Positions 47,079 through 55,513 of a stretch of DNA of 64,000 bases are shown piece by piece. Within the stretch, counting starts at the first letter, position 1. Each line of letters begins with the position of its first letter. The position numbers and the translations under genes were made by a program. The notes under the pieces were generated by a model. It was not told where the DNA came from and did no database searches. It saw only the letters and a program-made list of their open reading frames with translations. The stretch comes from Billgrantia tianxiuensis (GTDB taxonomy: Bacteria; Pseudomonadota; Gammaproteobacteria; Pseudomonadales; Halomonadaceae): positions 4,898,001-4,962,000 of the forward strand of contig NZ_CP035042.1 of assembly GCF_009834345.1 (NCBI RefSeq), read 5' to 3'.

Positions 47079-47486
47079 ATGACCGACCTCGACGACGTTC
47101 CCGCACCTCAGGGACAACTGACTCTCAAGTTACTGGCCAATCGTCAGGATACCAACCTCTACGGCGACATTCCCGGTGGCTGGCTGGTACGTCACATGGA
47201 CCAGGCCGCCGAGCTGGCAGCGGGCCGTGAGGCGCATGGCCGCACCGCCACCGTCGCCATCGAGACCATGGACTTCCTGTGTCCGGTGCGCATCGGCTCG
47301 ATGGTCAACATCTTCACTGCCGTGCGCGAGATAGGCCACAGCTCGATCAAGATCGACGTGGAGGTGTGGATACGCCAGCCCCACGAGCGCGAGACCAGCG
47401 AGCTACACAAGGTCACCGAAGCCCGCTTCGTGATGGTGGCGCTCGACGACAAGGGCCGCATCCGCGCGGTGCATCAGGCCAGTTGA
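47079..47486 (+). CDS. Acyl-CoA thioesterase, hotdog fold (YciA-like)
   Basis: A 135-residue single-hotdog thioesterase that cleaves acyl-CoA to free acid and CoA. Motifs: LANRQDTNLYGDIPGGWLVR, HMDQAAELAAGREAHGRTAT and MDFLCPVRIGSMVNIFTAVR. The ATG giving MTDLDDVPAPQGQLTL was chosen by family length; an ATG 19 codons upstream (MQYRHRNRHHNNK) is possible but looks non-native. Confidence 0.88.
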   Translation: MTDLDDVPAPQGQLTLKLLANRQDTNLYGDIPGGWLVRHMDQAAELAAGREAHGRTATVAIETMDFLCPVRIGSMVNIFTAVREIGHSSIKIDVEVWIRQPHERETSELHKVTEARFVMVALDDKGRIRAVHQAS

Positions 47487-47500
47487 CCCGACTCAAATGC

Positions 47501-47528
47501 AACAGGGGCGCCGCATGGCGCCCCTGTT
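47501..47528. terminator. Bidirectional terminator
   Basis: AACAGGGGCGCC (47501-47512) and GGCGCCCCTGTT (47517-47528) form a perfect 12-bp stem with loop GCAT between the convergent thioesterase and TRAP binding-protein genes. Confidence 0.75.
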
Positions 47529-47544
47529 CGCTTCCATTCGGCGT

Positions 47545-48633
47545 TTAGACACCGACGCTCTCGCGGGTCTTGAGGTAATGGAACTCGCCCACGTCGTTGA
47601 ACGGACGCACCAGGCGCTGGAACGCCAGGTAGGACTCGTAGACCTTGGCCGAGTCGGGGTCGCTCTCCACCTGCTGCTGGATGACGCGCTGCGAGGACTC
47701 GTAGAGCGCTTCCATGACGTCGTCGGGGAAGCTGCGCAGCTGCACGCCGTGCTCCTCCACCAGCGTGGCCAATGCCTGGGCGTTGCGATAGGCGAACTCG
47801 CTGATCATCGCCAGGTTGGAGGCACGCGCCGCCTCGGTCACCACCGCCTTGAGGTCGTCGGGCAGGCCGTTCCAGGCATCCAGGTTGACGGTACCCTCCA
47901 GCACGGCGGAAGGCTCGTTCCACGGCGAGGTGTAGTAGTAGTCGGCGACCTGGTGCAGGCCGAAGGCCATGTCGTTGTAGGGGCCGACCCAGTCGGCGGC
48001 GTCGAGCACGCCGGTCTGCATCGAGGTGAAGATCTCGCCGCCCGGCATGTTCACGGTGGTCACGCCGATGCCATTCATGGCTTCACCGGCCAGGCCTGGC
48101 AGGCGCAACTTGAGGCCCTGCATGTCCTCGAGCGAATTGATCTCCTTCTTGAACCAGCCGGCCATCTGAGCGCCGGTGTTGCCCACGGCGAACGGCTTGA
48201 GGTTGTGCTTGCCGTAAACCTCGTCCCATAGCTCCTGGCCGCCACCGTGGTAGAGCCAGGCGTTGGTCTCGGTGGTGTTCATGCCGAAGGGCACGGCAGT
48301 GAAGAACTGCGAGGCGGCGACCTTGCCGCGCCAGTAGTAGGCGGCGGAGTGGCCCATCTCTGCGGTGCCGGCGGCTACCGCATCGAACACTTCCAGCGGC
48401 GGCACCAGCTCGCCGGCACCGTGCACGCGAATACGCATGCGGCCGTTGGAGAGCTGCTCGATACGCTTGGCGAAATCGTTGGCACCGGTACCCAGGGCCG
48501 GGAAGTTGGTCGGCCAGGAGGTGACCATGTCCCAGGTGATGGTTTCCTGCGCCTTGGCGGTGGAAACGAAGGGCGCGGCGACGACACCGGCGGCGCCCAG
48601 GCCGGCGGTCTTGAGGAATCTACGGCGTTGCAT
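47545..48633 (-). CDS. TRAP transporter substrate-binding protein, TakP-like
   Basis: A 362-residue periplasmic receptor of the DctP/TakP group, exported folded by the Tat system (MQRRRFLKTAGLGAAGVVAA). Segments WRGKVAASQFFTAVPFGMNT, NAWLYHGGGQELWDEVYGKH and RLPGLAGEAMNGIGVTTVNM match the TakP branch that binds 2-oxo acids. The start was placed at the ATG just before the twin-arginine motif; an ATG three codons earlier has its GGAG only two bases away. No TRAP membrane genes (dctQ/dctM) are nearby, so it is an orphan receptor here. Confidence 0.87.
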   Translation of the reverse strand: MQRRRFLKTAGLGAAGVVAAPFVSTAKAQETITWDMVTSWPTNFPALGTGANDFAKRIEQLSNGRMRIRVHGAGELVPPLEVFDAVAAGTAEMGHSAAYYWRGKVAASQFFTAVPFGMNTTETNAWLYHGGGQELWDEVYGKHNLKPFAVGNTGAQMAGWFKKEINSLEDMQGLKLRLPGLAGEAMNGIGVTTVNMPGGEIFTSMQTGVLDAADWVGPYNDMAFGLHQVADYYYTSPWNEPSAVLEGTVNLDAWNGLPDDLKAVVTEAARASNLAMISEFAYRNAQALATLVEEHGVQLRSFPDDVMEALYESSQRVIQQQVESDPDSAKVYESYLAFQRLVRPFNDVGEFHYLKTRESVGV

Positions 48634-48735
48634 GGCGAGCATGACTCCAGTGGTTATTCTGAGTCGCGTCTAATCAAGCGCGATGTGTCCGCCTGTGAGT
48701 ATGCTTAATGACCATTTGGGCAGCAAGGCCACCTT

Positions 48736-48751
48736 TTGACGTAGACGTCAA
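48736..48751. promoter_or_regulatory. Perfect palindrome between uvrD and the TRAP receptor gene
   Basis: TTGACGT-AG-ACGTCAA has exact 7-bp arms with a 2-base centre. It lies 7 bases after the uvrD stop and about 100 bp before the receptor gene. It looks like an operator for a dimeric regulator; as a transcript hairpin it lacks a T-tail. Confidence 0.35.
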
Positions 48752-48758
48752 CGTAGGG

Positions 48759-50966
48759 TCAGAGAGGGGTGAGCTTGGCAAACCCAAGCACCAGCCACTT
48801 GTCACCCTCCCCCTCGAAGCTGACCTGTACCCGGGCGCGGGGTCCCTCACCCTCGGCGTTGAGGATCACGCCCTCGCCGAAGACCGGGTGCTGCACCCGC
48901 TGGCCCAGGCTCAGGCTGGGCAGGTCGTCGCCGCCGTCGACCGAGGTCTGGCGCGAGAGGCCCACCGCCGGGCGCATGGCCGTCACCGGCCGCGAGATCT
49001 GGCCGCGCAGGCGCACCTCTTCCAGATACTCGGCGGGTATCTCGCGCAAAAAGCGCGACGGCCGCTGGAAGGTCTCCTTGCCGTGCAGGCGGCGGATCTC
49101 CGAGTGGGTGAGGTAGAGCTTGCGCATGGCGCGGGTCAGGCCGACGTAGCAGAGGCGGCGCTCCTCCTCCAGGCGGCCCGGCTCCTCCAGCGACATCTTG
49201 TGCGGGAACAGCCCCTCCTCGACCCCGGCGATGAACACCACCGGGAACTCCAGCCCCTTGGCCGAATGCAGGGTCATCAGCTGCACGCTGTCCTCGAACT
49301 CATCGGCCTCGTGCTCGCCGGCGTTGAGCGCCGCCTCGGCGAGGAAGGCCTCCAGCGCCACGGCGCCCTCGCCGGCCTCGGGCGGGTCGAAGGATTCGCC
49401 CTGGGTGAAGGCGCGGGCGGCGTTGATCAGCTCTTCCAGGTTCTCGACCCGGGCCTGCCCCTTCTCGCCCTTCTCGTTGCGATGATGCTCGACCAGCCCG
49501 GAGCGCTCGTTCACATGATCGATGATCTCGTGCAGCGACATGCCGGCGGTGTCGTTGTCGAGCCCTTCGATGAGATCGGCGAAGAGCTGCAGCGAGGCCC
49601 CGGCCCGCCCCTTCAGCGAACCGTCGGCCAGACCGTCGTGCAGCGCTTGCCACAGCGACACGCCGGCCAGGCGGGCGCGTTCGCGCACTTGTTCCACGGT
49701 ACGGGTGCCGATGCCCCGCGGCGGTACGTTGATGATGCGCTCCAGCGAGGCGTCGTCGTCGCGGTTGAGCAGCAGGCGCAGATAGGCCAGGGCGTTCTTG
49801 ATCTCCAGCCGCTCGTAGAAGCGCTGGCCGCCGTAGATGCGGTAGGGCATGCCCTGGCGGATCAGGGTCTCCTCGAGTACCCGCGACTGGGCGTTGGAGC
49901 GGTAGAGAATGGCCACGTCGCGGCGCCGGTAACCCTCGTCGACCTTCTCCTTGATGGTGTCGACGATGAAGCGCGCCTCGTCCAGGTCGTTGAAGCCGGC
50001 ATACACCGAGATCGGCTCGCCGCGGGCTCCGGCCGTCCACAGCTCCTTGCCCATGCGATCGGCATTGTGGCTGATCAGGGCGTTGGCGGCATCGAGAATG
50101 GCACTGGTAGAGCGGTAGTTCTGCTCCAGGCGCACGGTATGGGTGCCGGGGAATTCCTGCTCGAAGCGGCGGATGTTCTCGATCCGCGCGCCGCGCCAGC
50201 CGTAGATCGACTGATCGTCGTCGCCGACCACGGTCATCGGCGTTTTCATGCCGGTGAGCAGCTTGAGCCAGGCGTACTGCAGGGTGTTGGTGTCCTGGAA
50301 CTCGTCGACCAGCACGTGGGCGAAGCGCTCCTGGTAGTGGGCCAGCAGCGCCGGCGTGTCACGCAGCAGCTCCAGGCTCCTGAGCAGCAGTTCGCCGAAG
50401 TCGACCAGGCCGCCGCGTTCGCAGGTGAGCTGGTAACGCTCGTAGAGCTCGACCATCTGGGCCATGTAGGCATCCCCGTGCACGTCGACCTGATGCGGGC
50501 GCAGCCCCTCTTCCTTGCAACCGGAGATGAAGTACTGCACCTGACGCGGTGGATAGCGCTCGTCGTCGATCTGGTGATCCTTGAGCAGGCGCTTGATCAG
50601 ACGCAGCTGGTCGTCGGAGTCGATGATCTGGAAATGCTGCGGCAGCCGCGCGTCCTGCCAGTGGGTGCGCAGCAGGCGATGAGCGATGGAGTGAAAGGTA
50701 CCGACCCAGACATTGCGCAGCGACAACCCCAGCAGCGCCTCGAGGCGCGTGCGCATCTCGCGCGCCGCCTTGTTGGTGAAGGTCACCGCCAGCACGGCAT
50801 AGGGCGACAGCCCCTCGGCCTGCATCAGCCAGGCGATGCGATGCACCAGCACCCGGGTCTTGCCCGAGCCGGCCCCAGCCAGCACCAGCATGTTGCCCTG
50901 GGAGGCGCTCACCGCCTCGCGCTGGGCCGGGTTCAACTGATCGAGAATCGCCGTGACGTCATCCAT
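48759..50966 (-). CDS. uvrD: DNA helicase II UvrD
   Basis: A 735-residue superfamily 1 helicase acting in nucleotide excision and mismatch repair. Walker A VLAGAGSGKTRVLVHRIAWL, motif Ia AVTFTNKAAREMRTRLE, motif II LVDEFQDTN, motif III VVGDDDQSIYGWRGA, motif V LMTLHSAKGLEFP and motif VI VGLTRAMRKL are present. The end EGEGDKWLVLGFAKLTPL is the UvrD-type tail. Length is near E. coli UvrD (720). No LexA-like box was seen upstream. Confidence 0.96.
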   Translation of the reverse strand: MDDVTAILDQLNPAQREAVSASQGNMLVLAGAGSGKTRVLVHRIAWLMQAEGLSPYAVLAVTFTNKAAREMRTRLEALLGLSLRNVWVGTFHSIAHRLLRTHWQDARLPQHFQIIDSDDQLRLIKRLLKDHQIDDERYPPRQVQYFISGCKEEGLRPHQVDVHGDAYMAQMVELYERYQLTCERGGLVDFGELLLRSLELLRDTPALLAHYQERFAHVLVDEFQDTNTLQYAWLKLLTGMKTPMTVVGDDDQSIYGWRGARIENIRRFEQEFPGTHTVRLEQNYRSTSAILDAANALISHNADRMGKELWTAGARGEPISVYAGFNDLDEARFIVDTIKEKVDEGYRRRDVAILYRSNAQSRVLEETLIRQGMPYRIYGGQRFYERLEIKNALAYLRLLLNRDDDASLERIINVPPRGIGTRTVEQVRERARLAGVSLWQALHDGLADGSLKGRAGASLQLFADLIEGLDNDTAGMSLHEIIDHVNERSGLVEHHRNEKGEKGQARVENLEELINAARAFTQGESFDPPEAGEGAVALEAFLAEAALNAGEHEADEFEDSVQLMTLHSAKGLEFPVVFIAGVEEGLFPHKMSLEEPGRLEEERRLCYVGLTRAMRKLYLTHSEIRRLHGKETFQRPSRFLREIPAEYLEEVRLRGQISRPVTAMRPAVGLSRQTSVDGGDDLPSLSLGQRVQHPVFGEGVILNAEGEGPRARVQVSFEGEGDKWLVLGFAKLTPL

Positions 50967-51042
50967 GGAAGGGGTCTGCCGCTGGAAAAATGAGCGCCCA
51001 GCTTAGCATATTGTGCTCAGCCTGCCGTCGCCGACGCTCACT

Positions 51043-51906
51043 TCAGGGTTTGCCTTCCTGCTCCGGAAACCGTAACGGCGTCAGGCTCTTCTTGACCGCC
51101 TTGAGCTGCTCGGCGAGCTTCGGCCCGCGGGTCTTGGCCACGCCCACGGCGAGCACGTCGACCAGCACCAGATGGGCGATGCGCGAACTCATCGGTGTAT
51201 AGATCTCGGTGTCCTCGTGCACGTCGATGTAGAGTGGCAGGGTCACCTCCTCGGCCAGCGGCGAACCGCTGGGACACAGGCCGATCACCGTGGCGCCCGC
51301 TTCTCGCGCCAGGCGCACGCTGGCCACCAGGGCACGGGTGCGGCCGGTCTGGGAGATCGCCACCACCACGTCGCCCTCCTTGAGCGTCACCGCCGACATG
51401 TTCTGCATGTGCGGGTCGGCATAGGCAGCGGTGGAGATCTGCAGGCGGAAGAACTTGTGCTGGGCATCGAAGGCCACCGCGCCGGAAGCGCCGAAACCGT
51501 AGAACTCGACCCGGTTGGCCATCGCCAGGGCCTGGATCGCCCGGCTCAGGGCATCGTTGTCGAGCCGGTCGCGCACCGACAGCAGGGTGCCCACGGTGGA
51601 GTCGAAGATGCTCTGGGAGAATTCGGCGACGGAGTCGTCGTCGTTCATCGAGAACTGGGCGAATTGGCTGCCCGAGGCCAGCATCTGCGCCAGCTTGAGC
51701 TTGAAGTCCTGGAAGCCGTTGCAACCCAGGGCCCGGCAGAAGCGCACCACGGTCGGCTCGCTGACCTTGGCCTCGGTGGCCAGATCGACGATGCGCATGT
51801 GGATGACTTCGTCAGGATTACGCAGCACGAAGCGCGCCACTTTCTGCTCGGAGCGGCGGAAATGCTCCATGCGGCGTCTCATTTCATCGAACAGGGCGCG
51901 GCTCAC
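51043..51906 (-). CDS. hexR: Carbon metabolism regulator HexR (RpiR family)
   Basis: A 287-residue RpiR-type repressor. The N-terminal helix-turn-helix (RRSEQKVARFVLRNPDEVIH, ATEAKVSEPTVVRFCRALGC) is followed by a sugar-phosphate-binding SIS domain (VEFYGFGASGAVAFDAQHKF, DVVVAISQTGRTRALVASV). In Pseudomonas and Shewanella HexR senses KDPG and controls Entner-Doudoroff and central carbon genes. No zwf or edd genes lie beside it here. Confidence 0.9.
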   Translation of the reverse strand: MSRALFDEMRRRMEHFRRSEQKVARFVLRNPDEVIHMRIVDLATEAKVSEPTVVRFCRALGCNGFQDFKLKLAQMLASGSQFAQFSMNDDDSVAEFSQSIFDSTVGTLLSVRDRLDNDALSRAIQALAMANRVEFYGFGASGAVAFDAQHKFFRLQISTAAYADPHMQNMSAVTLKEGDVVVAISQTGRTRALVASVRLAREAGATVIGLCPSGSPLAEEVTLPLYIDVHEDTEIYTPMSSRIAHLVLVDVLAVGVAKTRGPKLAEQLKAVKKSLTPLRFPEQEGKP

Positions 51907-52000
51907 GCTGGACTCCTTGGTTGACGAACGCAGAGGTCAGTATGCCTGATCCCGACTCGCTTGGGGGAGTTTCCCTGTACGAGCGTGGAATGGCCCACTT

Positions 52001-52029
52001 CGTCACGAAACTGTCAAGTAGGGTATAGT
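52001..52029 (+). promoter_or_regulatory. Candidate promoter for the small gene at 52096
   Basis: A good -10 TATAGT (52024-52029) lies about 67 bp before the start codon. The -35 (CGTCAC at 52001-52006, 17-bp spacing) is weak. Confidence 0.3.
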
Positions 52030-52095
52030 AAAGATGCTGTGATTTGATCTTGCACCAGAGAAGAGAAGGCACAGAAGAAGAAGGGAGAGTCGATC

Positions 52096-52296
52096 ATGAG
52101 TAAGGTCGAACGGGTCACTACCGTCAAGAACGAACTTCTCGACATCTTCATGAGCATCAACGTCGCCGAACACGAGAAGCGCTCTCGTAGCGCCGCACAG
52201 CGCAACCTGCGCGCCCGGCGCGGCATCGAACTGCATCAGGAATTCAAGCAGCTGGAGCGCGACATCGCCGAGCTGGACGACGACGAGAAACACTGA
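52096..52296 (+). CDS. Small conserved-type protein, possibly a PA3496-like putative regulator
   Basis: A 66-residue protein: an N-terminal helix (KVERVTTVKNELLDIFMSIN), a basic middle with AQRNLRARRGIELHQEFKQL and an acidic end (ELDDDEKH). The RNLRARRxIE pattern recalls small PA3496-type proteins of Pseudomonas, whose function I do not know; this assignment is from memory and uncertain. GGGAGAG precedes the ATG and terminator hairpins follow, so it looks like an independently transcribed small gene. Confidence 0.65.
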   Translation: MSKVERVTTVKNELLDIFMSINVAEHEKRSRSAAQRNLRARRGIELHQEFKQLERDIAELDDDEKH

Positions 52297-52297
52297 A

Positions 52298-52353
52298 ACG
52301 GCCGCCCGCAGGCGGCCGTAAAGAAGGCGCTATCCGGCCCCGACTTCGGGGCC
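52298..52353. terminator. Two terminator-like hairpins
   Basis: ACGGCCGCC/GGCGGCCGT (52298-52306, 52311-52319; loop CGCA) directly follows the small gene's stop, and GGCCCCGA/TCGGGGCC (52336-52343, 52346-52353) lies nearer to the convergent transporter end. A 10-bp direct repeat GGTTCGTCAC follows at 52359-52368 and 52373-52382. Confidence 0.6.
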
Positions 52354-52402
52354 AGGTGGGTTCGTCACTCTAGGTTCGTCACCTGAGTAGCCACCACAGC
52401 GG

Positions 52403-53748
52403 TCATCCCAGCAGGGAGTTGACGAACACCAGTATCACCCCCAGCGGCGCCAGGTAGCGGGCCACCAGCTGCCACAGCTGCTCGCTGCCCCCGCCCAGAT
52501 TGAGTTCGGCGGCCACGCTGCGACGATCCAGACACCAGGCGACGAACACGATCGCTCCCAACCCGGTCAGCGGCAGCAGGATCTTGCTGGTGAAGGTATC
52601 CAGCAGATCGAACACGTTGAGCCCCATCATCACCGGCTCGGGCCAGACGTTGAATGACATCAGCGCGGCAATACCCAGCAACCACACCGCCACGGCACTT
52701 ACTAGAGTGGCCATGACACGCGTCAGCGGCGTACGTTCCTCGACGAATTCCACTACCGGCTCGAGCAGGGAGATAGCAGAGGTCAGTGCGGCAAAGGTCA
52801 GTAGCAGGAAGAACATCAGTCCCAGCAGCATGCCGCCGGTCATGTTGCCGAAGGCCAGCGGCAGGGTCACGAAGATCAGCCCCGGCCCTTCACCCGCACT
52901 CAAGCCGTTGGCGAAGACGATGGGAAGATCGCCAGGCCGGCCAGCAGGGCGATGGCGGTGTCGAGAATGATCACCGTACGCGCGGTGCCCAGCAGGTTGA
53001 CGTCCTCACCCAGGTAGGAGCCGTAGGCCATCATGATGCCCATGCCCAGCGACAGGGTGAAGAAAGCCTGGCCCATGGCGGCAAGCACGACGCCGCCCGT
53101 CAGAGCGCTCCAGTCGGGGCGGAACATGAAAGCGAGCGCCTCACCGAAGTGACCGGTGGTCATGCCGTAGCCCACCAGCACCACCAGCAATACCACCAAC
53201 GCCGGCATCATGGTGCGAACTGCACCTTCCAGGCCCTTGGTTACGCCACGCGCCACGATCCACACCACCAGGGCCATGAACGCTGTATGCCACAACAGCA
53301 GCAGCCCCGGACTGCCCAGCAAACCCGTGAAGATGGCGCCAACGCCATCGGCATCCTGCCCGGTGAAGGCGCCGGTGACCGAATTCAGGGTATAGGAGAG
53401 CGACCAGCCGCCGATCACGCTGTAGAAGGAGAGAATCAGAAACGCCGCCAGTACCCCGCTGACACCGATCAGCGCCCAGGCCTTCGGCTGACCGTTGGCC
53501 TTGGCCAACTCCGCCATGGCATTGATGGGGTTCTTCTGGCCACGCCGGCCAATCAGCCATTCGGCTACCAGAACGGGAAGGCCGACCACTGCCACGCAGG
53601 CCAGGTAGACGAGTACGAAGGCGGCACCGCCACTGTCGCCCACCATATAGGAAAAACGCCAGATATTGCCCAGCCCCACGGCCGAACCGGCGGCCGCAAG
53701 CACGAAGGTCATCTTCGATGACCACTGCGCATGAACGAGTTTAGACAT
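52403..53748 (-). pseudogene. Neurotransmitter:sodium symporter family transporter, one frameshift
   Basis: A sodium-dependent transporter of the NSS (SLC6/LeuT-like) family, usually importing amino acids or amines. The first helix carries the sodium/substrate motif AAGSAVGLGNIWRFSYMVG. The frame breaks at GGG 52922-52924 (CCC on the coding strand); with one more base it reads LAIFPIVFANGLSAGEGPGL, the conserved region joining helices, and gives a 448-residue protein with about 11-12 helices. As written the gene splits into 282- and 166-residue parts. An assembly error is likely. Confidence 0.88.
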
Positions 53749-53907
53749 GGTTCACCTGTTGTTGTGTATCCGGTTATTGATATGTCTCAAGCGCAAAAAC
53801 ACAGAATATAGGTTTGTCTTTGGCTCGAATGTCGGCAAATCTATCCGATCATACGCTCGAAGGCCAGCAACTGGCGTTCTTCGTGCCGTGGCTCTGCAAA
53901 TGCTGTA

Positions 53908-54765
53908 TTAGAAAAGCTGGGACTGGCACTCGCCGGCAAATTCATTCAGCGGCGGCAAGCCGAGTTCGTCGGCAAGTGCCTGGTGGATCCGCCTAGCCAG
54001 CTGAGGGGCGTACCGATTGTTGGCGGTATGCACAAACAAGAAAGGGGTTTTCCCCTGTTTTATCCACAGCTTGAGCTGCTTCACCCAAGGTTGGAAATAA
54101 TTCAGGTTGATGGACTCATCCAAGTGTCCGATGAAGCGAATCAGCGGCTGCTCGCCCGTGGAAAGCACGTGTAATGGGCATCTTGGCTTTTCGCTTTGAG
54201 CGTGTGCAAGGGCTGGGCTGCCCATGGCCGAGGTCGAAAACAGCGCGCGAACGTCGAGCATCACGCGGTTTGCGCCATGAGTTATCAACAGGCGGTTCAG
54301 CGCCACCTCGGCCGTTCCCTTGTGGAAAAACTCAGGGTGACGCACCTCAACCGCACAGGCGAGCCCCTGCGGCCAGCGTGCCAGCAGCGACTCGAGTCGC
54401 GGCAGCTCGGCAAGACCGAAATCCCGCGGCAGCTGTACCAGCAGGGGGCCCAACCGATCGTGCAGCGGGGCAAGCGAATCGATGAAGGCGTCAAAGTCTG
54501 CCTCAATGCTCTGGAGGCGCCGCTCGTGGGTCAGCGACGCTGGCAGCTTGAAGCAGAAGCGGAAGTGTGGCGGCGCCAACCGCGACCAGGCAGCAACCGT
54601 CTCGGGTCTGGGCGCACCACTGTAGAAGGTCGTATTGCCCTCCACGGCAGGGAAGACTTGGGCGTAGTCGGCCAGCCAGCTCTCCTGGCCTCCGTATGGT
54701 GGATATAGGGAGCCACACCACTCGGAGTTGGCCCACATGGGCAAACCCAGATACAGTCTGGACAT
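53908..54765 (-). CDS. DUF72 domain-containing protein
   Basis: A 285-residue DUF72 (YecE-like) barrel protein: LYLGLPMWANSEWCGSLYPP at the start, FPAVEGNTTFYSGAPRPETV, HFRFCFKLPASLTHERRL, and the conserved end NNRYAPQLARRIHQ. Function unknown; a TIM-barrel hydrolase-like fold is known for the family. The ATG with AGGAGG nine bases upstream was chosen over one directly after it. Confidence 0.88.
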   Translation of the reverse strand: MSRLYLGLPMWANSEWCGSLYPPYGGQESWLADYAQVFPAVEGNTTFYSGAPRPETVAAWSRLAPPHFRFCFKLPASLTHERRLQSIEADFDAFIDSLAPLHDRLGPLLVQLPRDFGLAELPRLESLLARWPQGLACAVEVRHPEFFHKGTAEVALNRLLITHGANRVMLDVRALFSTSAMGSPALAHAQSEKPRCPLHVLSTGEQPLIRFIGHLDESINLNYFQPWVKQLKLWIKQGKTPFLFVHTANNRYAPQLARRIHQALADELGLPPLNEFAGECQSQLF

Positions 54766-54876
54766 CCTTGTCATCCTCCTGTAACAAAAATCATCGGAAA
54801 CGCCGCTTGGCGAGTGGCAGCATGAGCTTCCCGCCTGAATGCACGAGGAAACGGCGCCCCAACGCGCCCAGGACAC

Positions 54877-55479
54877 ATGGAAAACACGCTGAATCTTGCC
54901 CTGTTTGCCTGGCTGAACGCCGCCCCTGACAGCGATCCTCGCCTGCTGTGGATGGCCGAACTGCTGGCCGTCTACCTGATCTGGATGGTGCCGGCCCTGC
55001 TGGTCGTCGGCTGGCTGCGGGGTAGCGAGCGCTTGAAGCGCCCTCTGCTGGAGGCGTTCGTCGCTACTCTGCTCGCCCTGGCAGCAAGCTGGCTGGTTGG
55101 CCACCTCTGGCCTAGCCCGAGACCCTTCATGGTCCCGGTCGGCCAGACGTTCCTGGAACACGCCCCGACTCCCGCATTCCCCAGCAACCATGCGACGATC
55201 ATGCTGACCATGGCCTTCAGCCTGCTACTGCATGCCGGTACGCGGCGTATCGGTCGCTACCTGTTGCTGCTGGCGATCCCGGTGGCCTGGGCCCGGGTCT
55301 TCCTCGGCGTGCATTTCCCCCAGGACATGTTCGGCGCCCTGCTGCTGGCCGCCGTCATGGCCTCGCTGGTCGGCGTCAGCCGCACCTGGCTGATCCTGCC
55401 GTTCTATCATCACGTCGCCATGCGGCTTTATCGCCTGCTGTTCGCTCCGTTGATCCGCCGCGGCTGGGTGGAGCGCTAG
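54877..55479 (+). CDS. PAP2-family phosphatase, probable undecaprenyl-diphosphatase (BcrC-like)
   Basis: A 200-residue membrane phosphatase with five or six helices. The three PAP2 motifs are visible: WPSPRPFMVP, FPSNHATIM and WARVFLGVHFPQDMFGA (catalytic His residues). Short proteins of this type recycle undecaprenyl pyrophosphate for peptidoglycan and lipopolysaccharide. Another, unrelated UppP lies 6 kb downstream. Confidence 0.88.
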   Translation: MENTLNLALFAWLNAAPDSDPRLLWMAELLAVYLIWMVPALLVVGWLRGSERLKRPLLEAFVATLLALAASWLVGHLWPSPRPFMVPVGQTFLEHAPTPAFPSNHATIMLTMAFSLLLHAGTRRIGRYLLLLAIPVAWARVFLGVHFPQDMFGALLLAAVMASLVGVSRTWLILPFYHHVAMRLYRLLFAPLIRRGWVER

Positions 55480-55491
55480 GCGCCCACCCAG
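55464..55491. terminator. Terminator spanning the PAP2 stop codon
   Basis: CTGGGTGG-A-GCGC pairs with GCGC-CCACCCAG (12 bp with one bulged A); the loop is the TAG stop codon. It lies between convergent genes. Confidence 0.5.
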
Positions 55492-55513
55492 CGTCAATGG
55501 CAGCTGCAGGAGG

